A stretch of DNA of 64,000 nucleotides from NCBI GenBank assembly GCA_963693285.1, contig OY848921.1:1674001-1738000 (forward strand), given 5' to 3'. The position numbers were made by a program, and so were the translations under genes. Shown in pieces: positions 1 to 9,265 of the stretch. Origin of the DNA: Xestospongia muta (taxonomy: Eukaryota; Porifera; Demospongiae; Haplosclerida; Petrosiidae). The notes under the pieces were generated by a model. The model ran no database searches. It was not told the DNA's origin and worked only from the letters and a program-made list of their open reading frames with translations. Each line of letters opens with the position of its first letter. The first letter of the stretch is position 1.

Positions 1-2
1 TA

Positions 3-2495
3 TTGAGAGCCATACAATCTGATGGTCCTCTTTCTGTTATATCTCTTCTTTTTGAAGTAGGTGGTAATCCTAACCTACTAACACAGTCAGGTGAAACAGT
101 AATATCTACTTTATCTAAAATAAAAAGTATTGATGGTACTACTGTGTTATTTGTAGCTAGTCAATATGGTTACTCTTTTGTTGTCTCCTCATTACTAAGT
201 AATAGAGGTTATAGAGCAGACCCTAACGTAGCTCGGAAAGATGGTACAATGCCTCTCATGGTAGCCAGTCAAAATGGTCATAGTGATATTGTTGAATTAT
301 TATTAGAGAAGAAGGTTCCAATAAATACCCAAGCCAAAAATGGACTAACAGCTGTTTGTTTGGCTAGCCAGAATGGTCACTCTTCTATTGTTTCTATCTT
401 ACTTCAGAATGGAGCAGATCCTAACTTAGCTAGTAATGAAGGTGCAACACCTCTTGTAGCAGCCAGTAATAATGGTCATGGTGATGTCATTGAATTATTG
501 CTAGAGAAGAATGTTCCAATAGATACCCAAGACAAAAATGGACTAACAGCTGTTTGTTTGGCTAGCAATATTGGTCACTCTTCTGTTGTTTCTATCTTAC
601 TTCGCAATGGAGCAGACCCTAACTTAGCTAATAATGAAGGTGCAACACCTCTTTTAGCAGCCAGTAATAATGGTCATGGTGATATCGTTGAATTATTGCT
701 AGAGAAGAATGTTCCAATAAATACCTAAGCCAAAAATGGAGTAACAGCTATTTGTTTGGCTAGCCAGCATGGTCACTCTTCTGTTGTTTCTATCTTACTT
801 CGCAATGGAGCAGATCCTAACTTAGCTAATATTGAAGGTGCAACACCTCTTATAGTAGCCAGTGAAAATGGTCATGGTGATGTCATTGAGTTATTGCTAG
901 AGAAGAATGTTCCAATAGATACCCAAGACAAAAATGGACTAACAGCTGTTTGTTTGGCTAGCCAGAATGGTCACTCTTCTGTCGTTTCTATCTTACTTCG
1001 CAATGGAGCAGACCCTAACTTAGCTAATATTGAAGGTGCAACACCTCTTTTAGCAGCCAGTAATAATGGTCACGGTGATGTCATTGAATTATTGCTAGAG
1101 AAGAATGTTCCAATAAATACTCAAGCCAAAAATGGAGCAACAGCTATTTATTTGGCTAGCCGGAATGGTCACTCTTCTGTCATTTCTATCTTACTTAGTA
1201 ATGGAGCAGATCCTAACTTAGCTAATATTGAAGGTGCAACACCTCTTATAGCAGCCAGTGGAATTGGTCATTGTGATGTTGTTGAATTATTATTAAAGAA
1301 GAATGTTCTAATAAATACCCAAGCCAAAAATGGAGTAACAGCTATTTCCTTTGCTAGCCAGAATGGTCACTCTTCTATTGTTTCTATCTTACTTCACAAT
1401 GGAGCAGATCCTAACTTAGCTAATACTGAAGGTGCAACACCTCTTATAGCAGCCAGTAATAAAGGGCAAGGTGATGTCATTGAATTATTGCTAGAGAAGA
1501 ATGTTCCAATAAATACCCAAGACAAAAATGGAGCAACAGCCATTCTCTTTGCTAGCCAGAATGGTCACTCTTCTGTCGTTTCTATCTTACTTCGCAATGG
1601 TGCAGATCCTAACTTAGCTAATATTGAAGGTGCAACACCTCTTATAGTAGCCAGTCAAAATGGTCATAGTGATATTGTTGAGTTATTGCTAAAGAAGAAT
1701 ATTCCAATAAATACCCAAGCCAAAAATGGAGTAACAGCTATTTGTTTGGCTAGCCAGCATGGTCACTCTTCTATTGTTTCTATCTTACTCTACAATGGAG
1801 CAGATCCTAACTTAGCTAGTAATAAAGGTACAACACCTCTTTTAGCAGCCAGTGATAACGGTCATGGTGATGTCATTGAATTATTGCTAGAGAAGAATGT
1901 TCCAATAAATACCCAAGACAAAAATGGAGTAACAGCCATTTACAATGCTAGCCAGAATGGTCACTCTTCTGTCGTTTCTACTTTACTTCACTATGGAGCA
2001 GATCCTAACTTAGCCAAGACCAATGGCTGGACACCTCTTTTAATAGCTTCTGCTGCAGGACATAATGAAGTTGTGAGAAAGTTATTGAAGACTCAAGTTA
2101 ATATCAACCATCAAGCTCATACTGATACTACAGCATTACATCTTTCCAGTCAATATGGATATGAGGATATTGTTAGACAGCTATTAGAAGGGGGTGCTAA
2201 TCCACATATAAGAAACATGTTAGGCATGACACCACGGGACATTGCTCATCAAAATGGTCATCGTAACATTGTGTCACTCCTCCGAGAAGCTATGGTGGGT
2301 GGTTTCCATAATGATGATCAAGAATCATTAGCAGGTTCTATTGAGTCAGGCTATGGAACTGATCACTCATCAGTAGCAGACTCTGATATTGCACTGATAT
2401 CTGATTTAGAAGAAGATGATTTTGATATAAAGACAAATAGTTATATACAACAGGTAAGATTTGACAAAATAATAATAATAGATTATTCATTGTAA
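3..2495 (+). pseudogene. Death-ANK family gene, 5'-truncated by window edge, ankyrin repeats with internal nonsense codon
   Basis: The frame is open from the left edge, so the Death domain and linker lie outside the window; the first residues match the start of the ankyrin region of the other family members (RAIQSDGPLSVISLLFEVGG). About 24 ankyrin repeats of 33 residues follow, with the usual TPL-AAS-NGH-LLL-GADPNLA pattern. A single TAA at 726-728 interrupts the frame where sister repeats have CAA (NTQ), and the same frame continues to 2495, so this looks like one point mutation. The C-terminal tail (DQESLAGSIESGYG, then SDLEEDDFD) matches the gene at 15990-25721. A splice donor, CAG|GTAAGAT, lies at 2453/2454; splicing to 2710 would end the protein at a TGA at 2710-2712. 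An ATG at 756 could give a shorter ANK-only protein. A sequencing error at 728 cannot be excluded. Confidence 0.8.
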
Positions 2496-2709
2496 TGACA
2501 AATATAACACTATAAGTTACTACTACTACTGCTACTACTACAACTACTACTATTATTATTATTATTATTATTATGTTTGTTGTTGTTAGTTATTAATGTT
2601 CCAATTATAAAGCATTTAGAAAAGTAATATATATCATGGTCATGAAAATCATAAATTATTTATTAACCCTATAATTATTATAATCTTTAATGTATTTTTC
2701 TTTTTTCAG
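2454..2709 (+). other. Predicted 3' intron of the plus-strand Death-ANK gene
   Basis: The donor CAG|GTAAGATTTG at 2454 and acceptor TTTTTTCAG at 2709 are shared, in opposite orientation, with the intron behind the stop of the gene at 15990-25721 (15728-15962). Joining the exons creates an immediate TGA at 2710-2712. A triplet microsatellite (ACT/ATT runs) at about 2517-2574 lies inside the intron. Confidence 0.6.
2517..2574. repeat. Trinucleotide microsatellite (ACT)n then (ATT)n
   Basis: Runs of TAC/TACT triplets grade into an uninterrupted ATT run. It lies within the predicted 3' intron; a shorter AAT/AGT tract occupies the equivalent place at about 15865-15900 beside the 15990-25721 gene. 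Confidence 0.9.
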
Positions 2710-2712
2710 TGA

Positions 2713-3250
2713 CAAAGTCATCTGAGACAAAGTTGTGAAATACACAAAATATAAACATTAACTTTAATATTATGTTGATTTGTACATGTTTGTAAAATAA
2801 TAACTGATATAGTATATAGTGTTATATATTTTACATGTTGTTGATTATTATACTACTCTCTATTATAAATGTGAAGTTTATCCACTACAGTTACTTACTA
2901 GTAACATATACAATATAACTGATACAACTGAAGACCACATCACATTATATCAGTAGATGTAGACATTACTTCTGTTACAACTAATATATAGTGATAAAAT
3001 TAATTATTAGTTTAGTTTAAAGGAATGTTTATGAATATAATTATATGAGAAGAGTATATTATTACAGATACTACATAATAACTGAAATAATAATAATAAG
3101 TTGATATTATATAGTAAAATGACAAGAAAATCATCAAATACAAACCAAATGTCATAAATGATTGATAAAAATCAAAATAACAAACTGTTATATCTGTTAC
3201 AAAATTTAATATAATGTTGCCACATTAAGTTTCATTCAGTAACTTCAAAG
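2713..3250. other. 3'UTR/intergenic DNA, inverted copy of 15.1-15.7 kb
   Basis: No coding frame is supported. The sequence is the reverse complement, with small differences, of about 15090-15725, which shows that 1-3.7 kb is an inverted copy of the NAALADase/Death-ANK convergent junction. Confidence 0.6.
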
Positions 3251-3680
3251 TCACACATAATTAGCCCATTCAACACTGGGTTGATTCATAATTTGTGTAG
3301 CATAGCGTACATGGATAGCTACTATATCCAGCTGATGATGTACTTCATTCCAATCTTCTAATGTTGTAGCATTAAAGATACTATCTACTACTCCTGGAAA
3401 AGAAGCACCTGAATATGAGTTGACTGAACTAGGAGCAAAGATAACATATCTATATGGAGAAAGAAAGAGAGAAAAGAGATATTTTGTATAAGTGAATGGA
3501 TGGATAGAGAAGAGAATGGACAGATAGAAGGATCAACCATTGTTCTTAAGTGAAGTACATATATATAGAGTATTGTTTCTTACTTATAATAAGGTCATCC
3601 TGGTAATCCTTCTGGTAAAATAAATGCTCTCTCTATATTTATTAGTTTATTGTTAAGTATTCTGATTACAATATAGAGAC
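3251..3680 (-). pseudogene. NAALADase / glutamate carboxypeptidase II-like 3' exons, copy A (decayed)
   Basis: Two exons encode the C-terminal TFR-like dimerisation domain of the M28 NAALADase family. The downstream exon (3251-3449) reads [18 protein letters not shown] and ends at TGA 3251-3253. The upstream exon (about 3584-3674) reads IERAFILPEGLPG followed by a TGA where copies B-D have CGA (Arg). An 11-base deletion has also removed the splice acceptor before this exon. No peptidase domain or metal ligands are present. Of the four copies in the window, this is the most damaged and the only one on the minus strand. Confidence 0.75.
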
Positions 3681-3690
3681 AAAGATATAG

Positions 3691-3966
3691 TTAATAACTA
3701 CTGGTATATACTAACTTGGCTGTGTCAGCATATTTTATGTCATTTATTTGTAATCTATCAGCTGTAACTAGAACACATTCAGCTCCCCACTTCTCATTTA
3801 TAACAGATAATAGGTATGTAACATTGACTGTAGTCTCATTTACTTCCACAAACGTTTGACTCAATTTGGTGAAATCAGGTCGTCCATCTGGAAGCCTCTT
3901 AAACTTAGCTTGTACTACTTTCACATTGGCAATAGAGTAGGTTCTGAAGCTGAAATTGATGATCAC
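3691..3966 (-). CDS. Unidentified 91-codon frame upstream of NAALADase copy A
   Basis: The frame reads from an ATG at 3966 to a stop at 3691 and includes KFKRLPDGRPDF and INEKWGAECVLVTADRLQ, which look like real protein rather than random translation. I do not recognise the family. It may continue upstream through CPYRQ, so the ATG may not be the start. Its last codons (ADTAKL, then GTATAT) coincide with the beginning of the DNA shared with NAALADase copies B-D, so it is probably an exon joined to that fragment by a rearrangement. No copy exists beside the other three NAALADase fragments. Confidence 0.3.
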   Translation of the reverse strand: MIINFSFRTYSIANVKVVQAKFKRLPDGRPDFTKLSQTFVEVNETTVNVTYLLSVINEKWGAECVLVTADRLQINDIKYADTAKLVYTSSY

Positions 3967-4063
3967 TTGTCTGTATGGGCAGTTATGCTTTGTCTATAGT
4001 GCAATGAAAGTTGCTAATTGATAGAAAGCATTCTTCCAGTATAAGACTCTCCAGGTGATCCTT

Positions 4064-5383
4064 CTACAGGAAAGTGGTAATGAGCAAGCCAATATCACTT
4101 GAAAATGAAAGAGTGTTATGTGAGTTTGGAAAGAAGGCCCTTTGCTCATTTTGTTCTCTAAGCCAGTCAAATGTCATATCATCTTGTGAGTCTTTGTTGT
4201 TAAAGACTACAATATTACCTACTGTTAGTGAGATAACTCCAATTGCCTTTAACATTTCATTTTCAAGTCTGGACAATCTCTCTGTCAGCATGAAGAAAGC
4301 TATGACTTCAGGAACACTCCACATAACACACATACAGCCTTCATTGACAGAAATAACATAAAGAGAATCTGCATATTCTTCAAAAACGAGCTTTACCAGA
4401 TCTTCAAAATGCTTTAGCTTGACATCTAGCCACATTTTCTTCACTTTCAATGCTACCTTAACTTTACTTGGAATCTTTTGTTTTATCTTATCAATAAGAT
4501 CTTTCATTTTTGTTGACTCTTTGAATGCTATCATTTCATGTCGATATTTCTGTACTTCAACCCACAGTTCAGTGTCAGAAAGAAAGTTACGAATTATTCT
4601 TTGTAGAAGTCCACATTTAAGAAAATCCCATTTGGTGTGTAGTATATCAAATACTCTGTTATATATGATACATTGGGCTTCATCTGGTGAAGTTTTGACA
4701 TCTACTCTACTTTCTTTCAAGTATCGAAGTAATAGTAAAAGATTATCTGGATCTCTTTCTAAAGATGTCTGTGTTCTTGAAACTAACATGGCAAATTTGT
4801 CTACTAAGTTAGTAATGCCTTCAACTATCTCTTTTTCAATTGGTAATGGTTCTTCCTCTTCAATTTTAGAGTTACTAGTTGGATATTGCTCATCATTTGA
4901 TGAAGTTGAAGGTACCTGTTCTAGTGCAATGAATTGATGGTCATTAATGATGGGATCATGTGTGCTAGTAAAATATTGACCATTACTTACAATGCTATGC
5001 TCTTCATTTTGTGAAGTAGTTAGTACTTGATCTACAGCATACTTTTGTTTTGATGTTCTTAGCAGGATTGACTTTTTTTTTGATGGCACTTGATCTAGAA
5101 TCTTAGTATACTTTTTTCTGATATTCTCAGCAAGTCTAGCATTCACTTCTTCTACAGCATCAGCTACAGTACGCCATGAATGTACAGTTTTGGCTTGATT
5201 CAGCCATTTTTTTAGACAATGCTTTTTGCGATTCCAAATACCCCCATTTGGATAACGTTCTTTAGCATCCTGAATAATATGATCAGGTAACTTGAGATAT
5301 ATAGCTAGTTCTTCCCATTCAGATATTTCTTTCAGTTCACGACATAAAAGAAAAAGAGTAGGTGGACTGATATTATCAGACAT
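4064..5383 (-). CDS. Death-domain protein lacking ankyrin repeats (truncated paralogue)
   Basis: This 439-residue protein starts at the family-typical MSDNISPPT. Residues about 1-95 form a Death domain (EWEELAIYLKL, then WLNQAKTVHSWRTVADAVEE). A charged Ser/Thr-rich linker follows, then the conserved helical domain of the family, ending in GVISLTVGNIVVFNN. Directly after DSQDDMTFD, where all sisters go into ankyrin repeats, the sequence switches to an unrelated 31-residue tail starting WLREQNEQRAFF. The N-terminal part is nearly identical to the gene at 53538-59171, so this is a recent duplicate cut at about 4160 by a rearrangement. If expressed it would be a Death-only protein. It has the upstream acceptor, minisatellite and 5'UTR exon of intact copies. 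Confidence 0.7.
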   Translation of the reverse strand: MSDNISPPTLFLLCRELKEISEWEELAIYLKLPDHIIQDAKERYPNGGIWNRKKHCLKKWLNQAKTVHSWRTVADAVEEVNARLAENIRKKYTKILDQVPSKKKSILLRTSKQKYAVDQVLTTSQNEEHSIVSNGQYFTSTHDPIINDHQFIALEQVPSTSSNDEQYPTSNSKIEEEEPLPIEKEIVEGITNLVDKFAMLVSRTQTSLERDPDNLLLLLRYLKESRVDVKTSPDEAQCIIYNRVFDILHTKWDFLKCGLLQRIIRNFLSDTELWVEVQKYRHEMIAFKESTKMKDLIDKIKQKIPSKVKVALKVKKMWLDVKLKHFEDLVKLVFEEYADSLYVISVNEGCMCVMWSVPEVIAFFMLTERLSRLENEMLKAIGVISLTVGNIVVFNNKDSQDDMTFDWLREQNEQRAFFPNSHNTLSFSSDIGLLITTFL

Positions 5384-5394
5384 TGTGAATCATT

Positions 5395-6260
5395 ACTGGT
5401 ATTGAAAAAGCTAACAGTTGTTATGTCAAAGTAGATGTTGAGGTAATTGAGATTGGTATAAAGATGGTTAACAGTTGCTATGTTACAGTAGATATTGAGG
5501 CTTATTGAGATTGGTATTGAGAATGCTAACAGTCAGTATGTCACAGCAGATATTGAGGCAATTGAGACTGGTATTGAGAATGCTAACAGCTGTTATGTCA
5601 GAGCAGATAATGAGGCTTGTTGAGACTGGTATAGAGAACACTAACAGTTGCTATGTCACAGTAAATATTGTGGCAATTGGGATTGGTATAGAGAACGTTA
5701 ATAGTTGCTATGTTACAGTAGATATTGAGGCAATTGAGACTGGTATTGAGAACGCTAATAGTTGTTACGTCAGAGCAGATGTTGAGGATTGTTGAGACTG
5801 GTATTGAGAATGTTAATAGTCAATATGTCACAGCAGATATTGAGGCAAGTGAAACTGGTATTGAGAATGCTAACAATCATTACATCAGAGCAAATATTGA
5901 GGTTTATTTACACTGGTATAGAGAATGATAACAGTTACTATGTCACAGTGGCAATTGGTATTGGTATTGAGAATGCTAAAAGTTGCTATGTTACAGCAGA
6001 TATTGAGACTTATTGAGATTAGTATGCTAACAGTCGCTGAATGCTAACAAAAAATGCTAACAGTCGCTGTGTCACAGTAGATATGAGTTTTGTTGAGACT
6101 GGTATTGAGAACACTAATAGTCACTTTGTCACAGCAGATATTGAGGCTTGTTTATACTGGTATAGAGAATGCTAACAGTTGCTATGTCACAGTAAATATC
6201 GTGGCAATTGGGATTTTTATAGAGACTGTTAACACCTGCTATGTTACAGTATGATTGTTA
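5395..6260. repeat. Minisatellite of about 55-60 bp units in the predicted 5'UTR intron (copy 1)
   Basis: Some 15 imperfect units share the core GAGAATGCTAACAGTTGCTA and TGTCACAGCAGATATTGAGG, separated by AATTGAGACTGGTATT. The array lies between the ATG at 5383 and the splice donor at 6475, hence within a 5'UTR intron on the minus strand. A close copy occupies 59180-59960. Short open frames across it are products of the repeat, not genes. Confidence 0.9.
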
Positions 6261-6475
6261 TTGACGTATAATTTATATTAACAAAGATACAGAACAACAA
6301 GTAGATATCTTGGTTATTTATCACTAATGTAGAGAAAACCACTGACCGTGATAACAGAGCTCTCCTAATTAGTCTTATTAAACTCTTGTTATTTTGAGAT
6401 AGCAGCTTAGATTGCAAATTTAAAACTGTTAAAAACTATAAATGAATAAACGTGAGAGGATTTGAAAGAACTTAC

Positions 6476-6535
6476 CAGAAGAGCAGCCTCACCCTTTTGA
6501 GAACAACAAAATTAAGGTGGGGCGGGGGCGCTCAT
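6476..6535 (-). promoter_or_regulatory. Putative non-coding 5'UTR exon end with GC-rich inverted repeat (copy 1)
   Basis: On the minus strand a strong donor (CTTCTG|GTAAGTTC) at 6475/6476 follows a G/C-rich stretch. Sister copies at 27556, 51721 and 60208 carry perfect 8-bp arms GCCCCACC and GGTGGGGC just before the donor; here one arm is mutated (GCCTCACC on the plus strand), which weakens the hairpin. The acceptor would be the TACCAG about 10 bases before the ATG at 5383. Confidence 0.45.
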
Positions 6536-6792
6536 TAAAATTAACCCTTTGTTTACTCCTATGCTACAAAATGTAAAAGCTGAGGTAAAGTTAGGCATGA
6601 GTTTCTATCATTGATATCTAATATCAAATTACTTTATAAAGGGCTTAGTTGTAGGCTGTAGTTATACAGTGAGAATTTGTATCTAATTGAAGTAGAGACA
6701 TGATCATATTGGATTTTGAGTTTTGTTTTTAAAATTTAGTACAAAATTAATGAAAATTGATTCATATATTATCAATAATTTGAAAATACTCA

Positions 6793-7014
6793 TTAATTGT
6801 TATCTATAGTTCCTAAGGGTTCTCCATATATCATTCTCTCACCACATTGTACTCTAAATTTAAAACTAGAAGGAGTCTCAAACAATAAGACAACAGTTGA
6901 TCCAAAATTGAACCCGCCCACGTGTTGACCTTTAACGAGTTTCTCTCCTACTTTACCGAGACGTTTGTCAGTATAAGTATGAACGCAATGGTTAGTATAT
7001 ATTACACTATACAT
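6793..7014 (-). pseudogene. Phosphatidylserine decarboxylase 3' exon fragment (P1)
   Basis: The frame encodes the C-terminus of phosphatidylserine decarboxylase: GEKLVKGQHVGGFNFGSTVV, then LLFETPSSFKFRVQCGERM and a terminal GTIDNN. The FGST tetrapeptide corresponds to the LGST autocleavage/pyruvoyl site of the family. Only the final exon is present. Compared with the copy at 27877-28101 its 5' portion and splice acceptor are deleted, so it cannot be spliced normally, and no catalytic N-terminal part lies nearby. It is probably a passenger of the duplicated segment. Confidence 0.7.
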
Positions 7015-9260
7015 AATGTATTTGATGTACCATTCATTGTATATCTCTTAATCCATCTATATCATTTTGGATCCAACTATTATTAATGTTAATAGTTTAA
7101 CTTTCCTTCAAGTAAATAATATATTAGAGAGAAGAACTATTAGTAATGTATTTGCTGTTATTTATGGAAAAGTAGAACCAGGTTAGATCAATAGGAACTG
7201 TTGTATTACTCTCTCTCTCTCTCACTTACACACACACACCATATAAGAATTTGGTATGTCTTGCCATTTCACATATTCACACATTCAAATTCTGGTTGGC
7301 CCTTTGTCATACATTTTAAGTAAATCTTGATTACAATAATATCTTTTACATTCATTTCACATTTATGCTCTAGGTAGTTTGTCCCTGTGATAATTTCCAG
7401 ACAGTCTATGAACAGTGGAAGAACCACTCCCACTCATTAAAACCAAGGTTTGTATTTTATAATTGTCGTATGATTATCACATGACTGACTATAGATTGGT
7501 AATTTAGGACTTTATTCAGAGTGTAGTAGTGACCAACTGTGACTTAAGGTACAGGGTGCTGCATGGTTGTTGACATCCATTATACAACCTATCTGGAGGG
7601 TAGCTCTGACCGATGGTATAATTAATGTATTGTAAATAATTTATCACTAACATTTCCACTAGTACTACTAAAGTATTTATTATTATTGTATGTAGTATCA
7701 TAACAATCATACAATGTTATCACTGTTCTACACATATTGGTACTTCACCCTTGGTAACTATGGTAAGTGCAAAATATACTTCTTTAGAAATGTGATATTG
7801 TTTAGTATTGCTATTATACAGTTATTAATACTGTTGTTTGTATGATTGACAAGAGTTTAATTAACTGCACTTGAGAATCAATGAGTAATGATGTATAATC
7901 ATGTCACTGACCTTAGTATGGTTGTCTTGGTAACCACTTACTTCTTATATGATTATTATATAACATGATATAGTTTTACTAATGTGAATTGTTATGTAAT
8001 AAAACAATCAAGCAAACAGTTTGGGTCTATCTTTATAGCAACCTGATATTGATAGTGATCAGGATACTCTAATTGATATGTACATTAGTCACTTCAATCA
8101 ATTTAATGAGGACTTACAACATCATTGGATAATGGCTATATCAACTGTTGTATGACGTAACTTTTGTTTGATGTATGAGAGTTGATAATATGATGTGTTA
8201 TACTTCTAATGTAGTTCAAGTTAATGGCATATTCTTACTATTATATGTTAGAATATTATGTAATTTTGTATTTGTAGCTTTAAGAATCTGTATTATGAAT
8301 GTTTATTAATAATAATTATTACTATCACACTTATAACATGTACTATACTATGTGTACTATACTCCTTTTGTTAGTAATTTATGTACACTATTTCTATGGC
8401 AACAGTGAGTAGAGAACTTGAGTGTATAGTGAATATAGTCATTTTTCTATTGTTAGCATGAACAGTTCTAACTATTCAACTCAATCATTTTCTTTTATAT
8501 CTTTAAACAGAATATTTTACACCATGAGAGTACATTGGTTGCTGAGATGACACATCTTTGGTCATAATTTAAATACTATCTAACATAACAAATAATGGCA
8601 TTATTAATATGAACAGACTTCTATTTGTAGCATATATGTACTATATATGAACTGACTTTAAATCTATTTGGTTCTGTCAGATATTATGAACATTGCTATT
8701 ATGACTCTCTACTAGTTATTAGTACTGTTGATTTCTTTATTATCTAAATATCAAATGTTCACATAAGAGATTTTTTTGCAATGAGTGAGTCCGTACAAAT
8801 CTGGGTGGGTACTATTAATATTTATTATGTTGATTAAAATAATTCAATTAAAATGAGAGTTTGAAATTTATGAAAAAAGTAATGTTGTAGATTACAATAA
8901 TTAATAATTAATTAATAATAATATTTCTATTTATATTATAAATATTGTGTCAAGTGATAAAAGTTTATGGATAATAATATATTGATTAATTTTTTATAAA
9001 TCATAATAAAAATATAAAAAGAGTTTACTTAACTTTAGATATCAAGTAATAATTAATATAATAAAGGGACAATGTACATAAGCGTTAAAGTGGATTACCA
9101 AAATATAATTCCTCTAGAATGATCGAGTCACCGAGTTATTATGTCCGAGTCTCCTAAGATACATCTCTTCTCTAATTGGAATTGGTTTCTATAGAAGTAA
9201 TAGAAAATAAAGTAATAATTTAGTTGATTCAGAATTGTAGTTTGGATAATAAAGTTTAAC
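7015..9260. other. Intergenic, AT-rich; duplicated at about 60.76-62.99 kb
   Basis: I see no convincing gene. There is a CT/CA microsatellite at about 7203-7240. A stretch at about 7375-7440 (minus strand, reading SGSGSSTVHRLSGNY) recurs near 14.22-14.29 kb and 61.08-61.15 kb and may be a small exon relic. The 8.84-9.06 kb part is extremely AT-rich and nearly identical to 62.58-62.80 kb. Confidence 0.5.
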
Positions 9261-9265
9261 TTTAA

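Noticed and set aside
3700..3730. Continuity of KYADTAKL with the KYAD motif of NAALADase
   Set aside because: The family has roughly 50 more residues between that motif and the next exon, which are absent here, so the match may be accidental; I did not extend the NAALADase call into it.
4074..4937. Plus-strand open frames opposite the Death-domain gene (also at 49780-50646 and 57964-58725)
   Set aside because: They are antisense shadows of the conserved coding strand and have no domain features of their own.
5505..6016. Plus-strand frames rich in GIENANSCYVT (also 59341-59882)
   Set aside because: They are translations of the minisatellite, whose unit length happens to keep frames open; no starts, domains or splice context.
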